Source: Roseivirga spongicola
GTDB taxonomy: Bacteria > Bacteroidota > Bacteroidia > Cytophagales > Cyclobacteriaceae
Assembly: GCF_001592965.1 (NCBI RefSeq)
Contig: NZ_LRPC01000028.1
Span: forward strand, 434,001-498,000
Length of the DNA stretch: 64,000 nt
Reading direction: 5' to 3'
Below are positions 19,351 to 28,958 of the stretch, in pieces (the first letter of the stretch is position 1; each line of letters opens with the position of its first letter). The notes below the pieces were generated by a model. It was not told the DNA's origin and searched no databases. It saw only the letters and a list, made by a program, of their open reading frames with translations. Made by a program: the position numbers and the translations under genes.

Positions 19351-19612
19351 AGTTTCAAAAATGTGAGCCAGCGCGCTCGTTTCATACAATCGTTTAGCTT
19401 GGATATACCTTGCTGAATCAGTAAACGCGTGTTAACATCAGTGATTCTTGAACACACGTAGTACTGATCTGTCGATAAATTAAGGATAAATGACTTAATC
19501 AAAAATCATTTTCTGACCTTCTACATTTATGCCAAATGAAATAAAGTCTTTTAGCCATCTGGCAACTATATCTTTTTTGGGAGTCTAATTCTTCTAACTT
19601 ACAAACAATTGT

Positions 19613-22318
19613 ATGAGAACGCGCTGGATACCGATATTGTGGCTATGCCTTATTGGCAATACCCTCATGGCTCAGAATATACTAGACCATATGATGAATG
19701 GATCTGAGCAAGGAAGGCAATTGCTTGAGGTACTTTCTGAAATAGCCGATGAAGAACAAGCCAGTATTTTTTTTCTCCCTCGATGGATTGATGGTATTCA
19801 GATCAATAAGAGTTATTCGAGTAAAAGCCTTGGCTTCATGCTGGAAGAGCTCTTTGAGAACACTGAACTTGATGCAGTGTTGATGTACCCAAAAGTACTT
19901 GTTCTAATTAAAGACCCCACAAAAGATATTCAGAGAAGAGAAGCACTGATTTCGGCATTAATGCAAGGGAAGAAGGTTGAAACATATGAATTTGGCGAAC
20001 CAGGAAGCTCTTCGAATCAGGAGGTTTTGATAGAAGGAGAAATAATTGATTGGACTACCGGAGAGGAGCTGCCTTTTGCAACGGTATCGGTGAACGACTC
20101 TTTAATGTCGACAGCCTCAAATGATCAGGGAAAATTTAGCTTAAAACTACTTGCTGGAAGTTATGTGTTACGCTTCAACTTCTTGGATTACACAGAAAAG
20201 GTGGTAGATCTTCATGCTTTCGATAACGGAAAAATCTATGTGGAGCTAGAAAAAGAATCTACGCAGTTAGATGAAGTTGTTGTGCAGGGAGAAAGAACCC
20301 AAGACCTTACAAAAAGTAAAATTGGCAGAACCTATTTAAATGTTAGAGATATTAAGCTAGCCCCTGCTTTTTTGGGTGAAGTTGATCTAGTGAAACAGGT
20401 TCAAACACTACCAGGTGTAACTACGGTAGGGGAAGCCGCTACAGGGTTTAATGTGAGGGGTGGGAGTGTAGATCAGAACCTCATTCTTTATGACGGCATG
20501 CCCGTGTTCAATAGTTCTCATGTTTTTGGGTTTCTTACCACTTTTATCCCAGAGGCAGTTAATGATGTGTCTTTTTATAAAGGAGGAATACCGGCCAATT
20601 ATGGAGGTAGGGCATCTTCGGTGTTAGATATTAAGTCTAAAGACGGAGATTTGAATCGCTGGAATGCAAACATTGGTATTGGTATGATAACCAGTAAAGC
20701 CATGGTTGATGGGCCCCTTAAAGAAGGAAAAACCGCAATGGCGGCATCACTCAGGTCTACCTATTCTAATTGGTTGGTAAATGCTATAAGAACAGACTAT
20801 GCCGATTTAAGTGATAGCAAAGTCAACTTTTACGATGCCACTTTGAAATTGACTCATTTGGTTTCTGATGATACCAAACTATCTTTTACAGGATATTCCA
20901 GTAAAGATGCTTTTTCGTTAGAAGGTGATACCACCTACAGATGGCATAACTTGCAAGTCAGCGTAAGACTAGATCACCAATTTACCCCGCAATTAGGTTC
21001 TGATTTTACGCTCGGTCATACAGTGTATGGTTACAACGTAGATAATGAAGACCCTAGACAAGCCTCACGTCTTTCGTACCAAATAAACCTCACTTCGTTT
21101 CAATCTGCTTTTCATTTAGACAAAGCTGAACACAAGTTAGATTTTGGATGGCAATTGACCCATTATCGATTTCAGCCAGGTAAGCTAGAGCCAACTTCTG
21201 GTAATTCTAATGCTGCAAATATTACCATGGATAATCAGTATTCAATAGAAAGTGCTTTCTACCTCAACGATGAATGGGAGTTGAATGATAAGCTAAGACT
21301 TGAAGGAGGACTGAGGGTGCCTATGTTCTTTTCTTTTGGCCCTGCTGAAGTTTTCACTTATGAACTAGGGGAGGTAAAGCAAGTGTCTACCATTACAGAC
21401 ACCCTAAGTTATAAGGGTGGAAAGTTAATTAAGGCTTACTTTGGTCTAGAGCCAAGGCTTTCAGTTAATTGGGAGTTTGCTTCCGAAGCATCTTTAAAGA
21501 TTGGGTACAATAGAATTTACCAGTTTCTTCATTTAGTAACCAATACTGCTGCTGTTACTCCTGTAGATATATGGCAGCCAAGTGGTTATTACTTTCGTCC
21601 GCAGCGCGCAGACCAAATTTCTGCAGGTCTGTTTAAGGACTTTAGAGATAAAGCCTATGGTTTGTCTACAGAGGTGTTTTATAAGTTTATAGAAAACCAG
21701 ATAGACTTTAAAGATGGTGCACGTCTTATTCTGAATAATCATTTAGAAACAGAGCTACTTCAAGGTAAAGGAGAAGCTTATGGAGTTGAAACCTCAGTTT
21801 TTAAGAATCAGGGAAAGCTTACAGGCAGTTTGAGCTACACTTATTCCAGAAGTTTCAGAACAATTGCAGGGGCCTCTACAAGTGAATCCATCAATAAAGG
21901 AGAACGCTATCCATCCAGTTACGATCAGCCTCATATTGTCAATTTAGGTTGGAAGCTAGCGATGTCTAAAAGGCATTTTTTTACAGGAAATTTCACTTAT
22001 CATACAGGCAGGCCTGTAACTATTCCCTTGGCCGTATTTGGATATGATAATAATTCGGTAGCCTATTTTTCTGGCAGAAATCAATACAGAATTCCCGACT
22101 ATCACAGACTAGACCTCGCCTTGGTTGTAGAAGGAAATCATAATAAAAGAAAGAAGTGGAAAGGTACATGGGTGTTCTCAATATATAATGCTTACGCTCG
22201 AAAGAACCCATACACCATCTTTTTCAGAACGTCTAGAGCTGGTGTTCCTGAACCCTATCAATTATCTATTGTAGGTACTATTTTACCATCTGTGAGCTAT
22301 AACCTGAAACTCAATTGA
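19613..22318 (+). CDS. TonB-dependent outer-membrane receptor with STN and carboxypeptidase-like domains
   Basis: A 901-residue receptor. Order of parts: signal peptide ending LIGNTLMAQ; an STN-like domain (about residues 35-100, VLSEIADEEQASIFFLP); a CarboxypepD_reg-like domain (about 143-215, IEGEIIDWTTGEELPFATV); a plug (about 245-355) with NVRGGSVDQNLILYDGMPVF and FYKGGIPANYGGRASSVLDI; and a beta-barrel to the C-terminus. The STN domain suggests possible signalling to an anti-sigma factor, but no sigma/anti-sigma pair is in the window. It overlaps the next gene by four bases, indicating translational coupling. Ligand unknown. Confidence 0.94.
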   Translation: MRTRWIPILWLCLIGNTLMAQNILDHMMNGSEQGRQLLEVLSEIADEEQASIFFLPRWIDGIQINKSYSSKSLGFMLEELFENTELDAVLMYPKVLVLIKDPTKDIQRREALISALMQGKKVETYEFGEPGSSSNQEVLIEGEIIDWTTGEELPFATVSVNDSLMSTASNDQGKFSLKLLAGSYVLRFNFLDYTEKVVDLHAFDNGKIYVELEKESTQLDEVVVQGERTQDLTKSKIGRTYLNVRDIKLAPAFLGEVDLVKQVQTLPGVTTVGEAATGFNVRGGSVDQNLILYDGMPVFNSSHVFGFLTTFIPEAVNDVSFYKGGIPANYGGRASSVLDIKSKDGDLNRWNANIGIGMITSKAMVDGPLKEGKTAMAASLRSTYSNWLVNAIRTDYADLSDSKVNFYDATLKLTHLVSDDTKLSFTGYSSKDAFSLEGDTTYRWHNLQVSVRLDHQFTPQLGSDFTLGHTVYGYNVDNEDPRQASRLSYQINLTSFQSAFHLDKAEHKLDFGWQLTHYRFQPGKLEPTSGNSNAANITMDNQYSIESAFYLNDEWELNDKLRLEGGLRVPMFFSFGPAEVFTYELGEVKQVSTITDTLSYKGGKLIKAYFGLEPRLSVNWEFASEASLKIGYNRIYQFLHLVTNTAAVTPVDIWQPSGYYFRPQRADQISAGLFKDFRDKAYGLSTEVFYKFIENQIDFKDGARLILNNHLETELLQGKGEAYGVETSVFKNQGKLTGSLSYTYSRSFRTIAGASTSESINKGERYPSSYDQPHIVNLGWKLAMSKRHFFTGNFTYHTGRPVTIPLAVFGYDNNSVAYFSGRNQYRIPDYHRLDLALVVEGNHNKRKKWKGTWVFSIYNAYARKNPYTIFFRTSRAGVPEPYQLSIVGTILPSVSYNLKLN

Positions 22319-23451
22319 AAGCACATCAATTTAAATATTCACCAACTTTCTTTTGCTGTCTCTTGATGATATTTGGGTGTGTTCAACCCATAGAATTTGA
22401 TGTACCACCTGCAGAATCATTAGTTATTGTAGAAGGCTATATCAGCGATCAAGACGAGGAGTATACTGTAACTATCTCTAGGGCCATTCCGCTTTCAGCA
22501 GATAGTTTGAAACAGCCCCCAGTAGAAAATGCTACCGTTAGATTATACGATGATGAAAACAACATAGAAGACTTCCAAGAAGTAAGTCCTGGTGTTTACA
22601 AAACTGGTGGAGCTATTCAAGGACAAGTTGGTAAATCTTACCATATAAGGATTGAATTAGAAGATGGAACGATTTACGAGTCTGAGCCAGATTTGATGAA
22701 GCCAGTAGGGAATGTTGAAGAGATTCGCTATGAATTTGAAGCTAGAACAGAAGAACAAAATTTTGTCAATGCCCGCAAAGATGTATTTAATGTTTATATA
22801 GATTCAGATGCTGGGCCAGGCTTTGGTAATTATGTTCGATGGAGGTTTAAGGGTACCTATAGAATTGTTACTAACCCAGAATTAAAAGTAGAAGTCTTAC
22901 CATGGTCAGATTTACCGAGACCAATACCTAGAGATTGTAGTGGCTTCCGAATAGCTGGTCATCCAAGTGGTTCGGGTTATATACTAGTTCAAGAGCGAGA
23001 TTGTACTTGTTGTGAGTGTTTTGTAACCCAATATGAAAAGGCGCCTCAGCTTTCAGACGATCTATTGATTGCTGATAAACAGTTCAATAATGTAAAAGTG
23101 GGAGAAGTGGCCATCAATAATATAACATTCTACGATAAGTACCTGGTTGAAGTAGAGCAAATGAGCATGACTCAAACTGCTTTTGAGTTCTTCAAATTGA
23201 TCAGAATTCAAAAAACCGAGGCCTCAAATATTTTTCAGCCACCATCTGGTGAATTAATTGGTAATGTTTTTCCAGTAAATTCCGATGACCGTGTGCTTGG
23301 TTTATTCTGGGCTACTGCTACCAGTAAAAAGACACGGTTTATTCAAAAATCAGATATACCTTATCAGCTAACCCCTACGGAAACCATTCCAGAATCTTGC
23401 ACAGTCTTTTTTGATCATTCAACCACAGTCCAGCCAGAATCATGGAATTGA
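22315..23451 (+). CDS. DUF4249 lipoprotein partner of the TonB receptor
   Basis: A 378-residue predicted lipoprotein of the DUF4249 family. The lipobox is LMIFGC near residue 22, followed by IEFDVPPAESLVIVEGYISD, the usual start of this family. It begins with TTG at 22315 in a TTGA overlap with the receptor stop. The next ATG lies inside the signal peptide, so the TTG start is forced. An internal cysteine cluster (CTCCECFV) stands out. DUF4249 genes regularly follow this kind of TonB receptor and are thought to be surface or periplasmic partners. Confidence 0.92.
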   Translation: MKAHQFKYSPTFFCCLLMIFGCVQPIEFDVPPAESLVIVEGYISDQDEEYTVTISRAIPLSADSLKQPPVENATVRLYDDENNIEDFQEVSPGVYKTGGAIQGQVGKSYHIRIELEDGTIYESEPDLMKPVGNVEEIRYEFEARTEEQNFVNARKDVFNVYIDSDAGPGFGNYVRWRFKGTYRIVTNPELKVEVLPWSDLPRPIPRDCSGFRIAGHPSGSGYILVQERDCTCCECFVTQYEKAPQLSDDLLIADKQFNNVKVGEVAINNITFYDKYLVEVEQMSMTQTAFEFFKLIRIQKTEASNIFQPPSGELIGNVFPVNSDDRVLGLFWATATSKKTRFIQKSDIPYQLTPTETIPESCTVFFDHSTTVQPESWN

Positions 23452-25733
23452 GAAAGTTGACTCTTCTTGGCTGGTTTGTTTTGTGCTTTTGTTCTGTTAA
23501 AGCTCAAAGCCAGTTGAATTCCTTCTTAAAGACTTATGAAACATATAAACAAGAAAGGCCTACCCAACAACTGTATTTCACTTTCAACCAAGGCAAGTAT
23601 GTTCCTGGAGATACGGTATTCTTCAAAGCCTACCTTTTAGGGGAAGACCTGAGTCTTTGGAGCAGTCCTCAAATAGTTGAGATTAACTTGATCGATGCTT
23701 ATGGCTCAGTAAGTGCACACACACTGATTAAAACAGAAAAGGGAGTAGCAAGCAATCAGATCATTCTTCCATCAGATTTGAAACCCGGCTTTTACAATTT
23801 TACGGCCTTCACTAATTGGATGAGAAATTTTGGGGTTTCTTCTATGTTTCAAGCTCAGCTAAGCATAGTAGGAGAAGCTGAATTAGATTATTTGAATGAC
23901 AAAATAGAGTACGGAATTGAAGGTGGCAATTTGGTAGATGGAGTGGTCTCCGATGTTGTGATTAGATTCAATAAAGCCGATTCTTGGGTTTACTTAAATA
24001 ATCGATTAAGCCGTATTGACTCTGTTAAAACGGACATGAATGGCTTGGGGAAATTCACCTTTAGAAGTGACAAGGCCAAAAGGTATTCTATAAACGCGGG
24101 AGATACAGTTGTAGATCTTCCAATGGTTCAGGAGAATGGATACAGTGTAAGCTTGGTAAATGGGGAGTCTAAAGATGAAGCCGTTAAAATATTGGTATCT
24201 GGAAAACCTGATCCTGATTTGGATAATCTTTATTTCATTATCACCTCAAAAGGAAAAGTAGTTTATGCTGAGGCTCTTCCTGTCGACCAGCTGAAAGTAG
24301 GGAAGAGCATATCTCGTGAAAAACTCACCTCGGGGCTCTATCATATTTCCTTGCTTAGTGATAGTGGAGAGCTCATTTCATATCGCGAATTCTTTCTTCC
24401 TTCTGTAGAAGATTTGGGAATATCGATAAATACTACTGGTATCAATTCAACTGTTCAAGACCTGAAGCTTAATATAGAAACTGCTCCATCTGTTTCGTCA
24501 GAATTATCGGTGCGGATTATCAATCAATCAGTTTTAGAGAATGAAACTCTTTCTTTCGAGGAGAAAATAGTGTTAAGTCAGAGAATCATCAATGAAGGAT
24601 TCCACAAGCTTAAACCAAACGATAATGTGGTAGATCAAATGCTCATTCTGAAGCCCAAAACAGCTAATTGGGATGACATTCTTGAGTTTGATGGTAGAAA
24701 GCCTCAGTATGGCTTTTCATCGTTACTACAAAAAATAGGGGTGGCAAAAGACTCATTAGATAATCCCTTGCCTTTGCATTCTACCCTGATGTTTTACTTA
24801 CAGAACGACTTAATGCGCTATGAAGTGGATGTATTAGAGCAAGGTATGTTTGCTTTAAACTTGTTTGATGTATTTGGCGAAGAAGAACTGTTTGTGATGG
24901 CAGAAACACCAAAAGGTGAAGAGCTTCTAAATATTAATATTGACTGGATTGCCGAGCCGTTGCCTAGGTTTTTAACGCCACCTAAAGCCAAGGAGTCAAA
25001 CAGAGAAGATGCTTACGGGGTGTTTGCTGGTAAAAGGCAAAGAATAAACGACTCGTTTCAGTTTTTCTCTGATACTGCCAATTTAGATTCATTGGCAGAC
25101 TCTAAGAAAAGTAGAGCGCCTAAGGTTCCTATTCTTGAGGCAGACGAAACATTTAATGTCGAAGACTTCTATTTATTTCCCACGTTTTCTGAGTTCATTA
25201 ATGAGGTGGTTCGCCCTTTGAGAGTGGGAAAATTTAAGGGAAAACCTGTGGTTAGGGTAAGGTTTTTAGAACCAAACATAGCTACTGCAGATCCACTATA
25301 TATCATTGACGGAATAGCAACAAAGAACACCAACTTCTTTCTGTCTCTTGATCCAAAAACGCTTAAACGAATTTCGGTTATCAAGTACCCTAAAAAACTT
25401 TCTAGGTTTGGAGACATGGCCAAAAATGGGATTGTGCTAGTTGAAACTAAGTCGGGAACAACAAGAGAACCAATAGATGAAAATAAGCTATTTACTGGCA
25501 TTAGTAGAGGCTTACCGTTTGCTAAAATTCGTCCGAACAAAATCGCACCACAGTTTAGGTTTACACTTTACTGGAACCCTTCGGTTGAAACAGACGAAAA
25601 TGGTTCGGCTACCATTCAGTTTTATAGTTCTGACGATGTTGCTCCAATGTTGATTTGCGTAGAAGGTTTTGTGAACGGAAAGCCCTTCTCAGTGATAAAA
25701 CAGCTTGAAAATGCTGCCAGAAATAATCACTGA
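23442..25733 (+). CDS. Secreted MG2-like protein with a TonB-plug-like segment
   Basis: A 763-residue exported protein with a signal peptide (KLTLLGWFVLCFCSVKAQ). The first 130 residues (YFTFNQGKYVPGDTVFFKAYL) match the macroglobulin MG2-type beta-domain seen in Bacteroidota proteins that accompany TonB receptors. Near residues 620-680 a segment (ADPLYIIDGIATKN, RISVIKYPKKLSRFGDMAKN, GIVLVETK) resembles part of a TonB receptor plug, though no barrel follows. It overlaps the DUF4249 gene by ten bases, so receptor, lipoprotein and this protein form one coupled trio. The molecular role is not known. Confidence 0.85.
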   Translation: MELRKLTLLGWFVLCFCSVKAQSQLNSFLKTYETYKQERPTQQLYFTFNQGKYVPGDTVFFKAYLLGEDLSLWSSPQIVEINLIDAYGSVSAHTLIKTEKGVASNQIILPSDLKPGFYNFTAFTNWMRNFGVSSMFQAQLSIVGEAELDYLNDKIEYGIEGGNLVDGVVSDVVIRFNKADSWVYLNNRLSRIDSVKTDMNGLGKFTFRSDKAKRYSINAGDTVVDLPMVQENGYSVSLVNGESKDEAVKILVSGKPDPDLDNLYFIITSKGKVVYAEALPVDQLKVGKSISREKLTSGLYHISLLSDSGELISYREFFLPSVEDLGISINTTGINSTVQDLKLNIETAPSVSSELSVRIINQSVLENETLSFEEKIVLSQRIINEGFHKLKPNDNVVDQMLILKPKTANWDDILEFDGRKPQYGFSSLLQKIGVAKDSLDNPLPLHSTLMFYLQNDLMRYEVDVLEQGMFALNLFDVFGEEELFVMAETPKGEELLNINIDWIAEPLPRFLTPPKAKESNREDAYGVFAGKRQRINDSFQFFSDTANLDSLADSKKSRAPKVPILEADETFNVEDFYLFPTFSEFINEVVRPLRVGKFKGKPVVRVRFLEPNIATADPLYIIDGIATKNTNFFLSLDPKTLKRISVIKYPKKLSRFGDMAKNGIVLVETKSGTTREPIDENKLFTGISRGLPFAKIRPNKIAPQFRFTLYWNPSVETDENGSATIQFYSSDDVAPMLICVEGFVNGKPFSVIKQLENAARNNH

Positions 25734-25934
25734 TTTTCACCTGATAAACCAAGTGTAAATACTTGCTTTTTGCCCAATGGAGAAGCGTGTTCTTTTCTGT
25801 TTATAGTGCTGAAAAACAGGTTGTTGAATATACTCTGTTATTTGAAAGGTTAATCGAATTGCTTTTAAGGATGGTTTTAAAATTTATGAAATAATCCTAT
25901 ATTACCTAAGTTTTAAACCTTAACTACAAGTAAC

Positions 25935-27388
25935 ATGAACACACACAATACACTCAAGAGAGTGCAGCTCTGCATTCTTATTGGTCTAACATTTCTGGTA
26001 ATTCAATCCTGCAAGCATTCGGAACCTGAGCGTAAGCATAAGGGCTATGAGGCGAAAACGGTTAATAACAACTTTCCTGATTTCGGAAGAATGATTAGCC
26101 CGGCCGAGTTCGTAGCAAATTACCCTGGAGAAAAGGTATTTAGCTCAAGCAAGATTATCCTCTAGAAATGCCCGATGAATCTAAAATCCCTGACTTCTTC
26201 AACATTCCATTCGATGATGATGATCGATGGATGGAATACATCAATGCTGTGAGAGACTACTGTTTTGAAGGCATGATAGATGTAGACTTTGTGGCTCAAG
26301 AGAGTGAGGTCAGAGAATGGTATCACATGCCATGGATGCATTGGGGTCCACAAGGTTCTGAAGGTTTCAACGGACTGGCCAAAGAAGCTCAGATTTCTCC
26401 ATACCAATTAACACCAGAGCAAAAGAACCCGCATCAAACTTATGCTTTGGGCTATTACAATGAGTTTGCTGGTTATACGCTAGGGCAAATGTGGAAAGAT
26501 GCTGACAACCCAGATGCTTATGCTACCCAGAACCCTAAAGGCTTTCCAGTAGGCACCGTCATCTACAAGCTTCTCTACACTGATGCCGATGAAACTGAAG
26601 TGGATTACTTGGTAAATCCTATGACCAGAAAAGCTTATGTTACACCAACTTGGAACGATGGTCAGGATACAGGACGAGTTGTAAAGGACATGCACCTGAT
26701 TCAAATGGATGTGATGATCCGTGACCCAAGGGCCGATAAATATGGTACTGGTTGGGTATTCGGTACTTTCTGCTACAATGGAAAGCTGAACAATGGTAAA
26801 ACTGGCTCAATGAGGGCTCAGAACCTAGTTCCGGTGGGAATTCAGTTCGGGAATGACGAGCAGGATACCACCAATTTTATTAATCCTTACCCGCCTACTG
26901 AAACTATAGTTAATCCTAACCTTAAGGAAACCAAGATTAATCCGAATAAGGAAGAGTTACCCCCACAGCATCTAGGTTGGGGTGGAAGATTAGATGGGCC
27001 GGTAGATTTAAATAATGCCTCTTGTATGTCATGTCATTCTACGGCTGAATATCCTCAGGCTGCGGCACTAGTACCGGCAGAAGCTTTCGAAGGAATTAAA
27101 AAACCAGTTAAACCTGGCAGTAAAGATAGTGTTTTGGTTAAGCTCACTAATACTGAAGCTGCTGCCTTCAAAAAATACTTCACCAATATTCGCTGTGGAA
27201 CCCCTTATTCAGAAGGCACTACATCTTGCGACTTTTCATTACAGGTCTCATTGGCATTAGGCTATTTCACAGAATGGAAAAATGATAATGTAGAAGGCTA
27301 TTGGTATAAGGAATATGAGAGAAGTCCGCTAGAAATGCATAGGAAGGGTGAGTTGAAAGCATCTGTTGACGAAACTTTAAATAAGTAA
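25935..27388 (+). pseudogene. Monoheme c-type lipoprotein, interrupted by a frameshift near 26142
   Basis: The first part encodes a lipoprotein signal (IGLTFLVIQSC) and runs to a TAG at 26163. The frame then continues at a -1 offset: reading from 26144 gives LKQDYPLEMPDESKIPDFF and stays open to 27388. The two pieces together make about 484 residues. One heme c motif is visible (CMSCH near base 27025). The downstream piece is intact and keeps coding character, so this is either a single-base error, a recent mutation, or recoding. It precedes the phosphoesterase by three bases and is probably the first gene of the operon. I do not recognise the family beyond the heme site; electron transfer is inferred. 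Confidence 0.75.
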
Positions 27389-27391
27389 GTC

Positions 27392-28954
27392 ATGAGCCAG
27401 TACTTACCGCCACAAACTGAAAAGCTTCAGGAAAAAATCAAACATATCGTTGTTCTGATGCTTGAGAATCGCTCTTTTGATAACCTGCTTGGCTGGTTGT
27501 ACGATGAAGAAAAACCACCAAACGGTCAATATTTTGAGGGTTTGTATGATGATCTTTGGAACCCATTAGACAATATTGATAGTAATGGAATGCCCTTTGT
27601 TGAAAAGGTACCTATTCAAAAAAATGGAGTCAAAAAGAGTAAATATGGAAAAACTGAAAGCGTTCCGGTAGACTATTGTTTTCCTGACCCTGATCCAGGA
27701 GAAGGCTTTAAAGATACCAATCATCAGCTATTCAGTGAATACAATGTTGGCTCACTTTATCCTCCTCAGCCTATTAATATGGGCTTTGTGCAGAACTACC
27801 AGAATGCCATGCTCTATGGAGCCTATAGTTTTGGTGATTCACCTAGCAACCCAAGGGACATAATGAAGTGCTTTACTCCTGAGCAGACACCGGTACTCTC
27901 TTCTTTGGCTAAGAATTTTGCTGTTTGCGATCATTATCATTGTTCAATCCCCAGTCAGACGTTGCCGAATAGGTCTTTCGTTCATGCCGCCACTTCGGGC
28001 GGAAATGTGAACAACTCACCTAATTCATTTACCGATGCTAAAACCATTTATAATCAAATTCAAGATGCCATAGATGGAGGAAGGAATGACTTGAGTTGGG
28101 GGGTGTTCAGTAGTAATATGATGCCTACAAGCTATTATAAAAAGCAAAAAGACAAGCCAGGCGAAACCAAAGATGATCACTTCTCACTTACTCGTCTTTG
28201 CATGACACAATTGCACGATGCTAAGTACGATGACAACTTTGGTACATTGGATGACTTTAAACAGAAATGCGCTGATGGAACCTTACCGAGCTATTCGTTT
28301 CTAGAGCCTTGTTATGGAGGAGAAGATCAAAATGATCAACATCCTCCGGCCGATATTCGTCCTGGTGAGCAGCTGATGGCTGACCTGTACAATGCAGTAA
28401 AAACCTCCAAATCGTTCGAAAACACACTTTTCATAATTACTTATGATGAACATGGTGGATGTTATGATCATGTCCCTCCTCCGGGAGAGGCCAAGAATCC
28501 TGATCCCAATAATCAGCCGGGACAAGATGGATTTCTGTTCAATCGTTTTGGTGTACGGGTTCCTTGTATTCTCATCAATCCATACATTACCCAAGGTTTA
28601 ATTGCCAGGCCTAAGGGCTATGTGCCTTTTGATCATACCTCAATAATCAAGACAGTTCAGGAGTGTTTCAAACTTGAAGGTCACCTAACCGCAAGAGATG
28701 AAGCTGCTCCGAGTTTTTCGGCCGTGTTAACCGAAGCCAGTCCTAGAACTTCATTTCCCGAAGTAACTCCTCAAAAATGGGATACCAAAATAGATGTAGA
28801 TCATGAAAATGACCTTCATAGAGTAATGGGGAAAATGGTGAATAAACTTACTGGTGATTCAAATGATAGTGGAGATAAACACCACTTGGAACACTTACAA
28901 GAAAGCTACAGCAAACACTTCATTCATAGAAATAAAGAACACTTAACTAAATAG
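27392..28954 (+). CDS. Phosphoesterase of the phospholipase C / acid phosphatase family (PF04185)
   Basis: A 520-residue hydrolase. Family motifs are visible: VVLMLENRSFDNLLG near residue 20 (metal-binding Glu-Asn), SQTLPNRSFVHAATSGG near 190 (includes the nucleophile region), and TYDEHGGCYDHVPPP near 350 (metal-binding Asp-Glu-His). Family members cleave phosphatidylcholine or phosphomonoesters. There is no obvious signal peptide: the protein starts MSQYLPPQTEKLQEKIKH, although most relatives are exported. It lies between the heme lipoprotein and the molybdenum hydroxylase with gaps of three and four bases, which strongly suggests cotranscription. The substrate is not identified. Confidence 0.92.
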   Translation: MSQYLPPQTEKLQEKIKHIVVLMLENRSFDNLLGWLYDEEKPPNGQYFEGLYDDLWNPLDNIDSNGMPFVEKVPIQKNGVKKSKYGKTESVPVDYCFPDPDPGEGFKDTNHQLFSEYNVGSLYPPQPINMGFVQNYQNAMLYGAYSFGDSPSNPRDIMKCFTPEQTPVLSSLAKNFAVCDHYHCSIPSQTLPNRSFVHAATSGGNVNNSPNSFTDAKTIYNQIQDAIDGGRNDLSWGVFSSNMMPTSYYKKQKDKPGETKDDHFSLTRLCMTQLHDAKYDDNFGTLDDFKQKCADGTLPSYSFLEPCYGGEDQNDQHPPADIRPGEQLMADLYNAVKTSKSFENTLFIITYDEHGGCYDHVPPPGEAKNPDPNNQPGQDGFLFNRFGVRVPCILINPYITQGLIARPKGYVPFDHTSIIKTVQECFKLEGHLTARDEAAPSFSAVLTEASPRTSFPEVTPQKWDTKIDVDHENDLHRVMGKMVNKLTGDSNDSGDKHHLEHLQESYSKHFIHRNKEHLTK

Positions 28955-28958
28955 GCAC

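Noticed and set aside
26139-26168. Programmed -1 frameshift at the heme lipoprotein
   Set aside because: No slippery heptamer or downstream stem is evident; a mutation or sequence error is simpler, so it is kept only as an open possibility.
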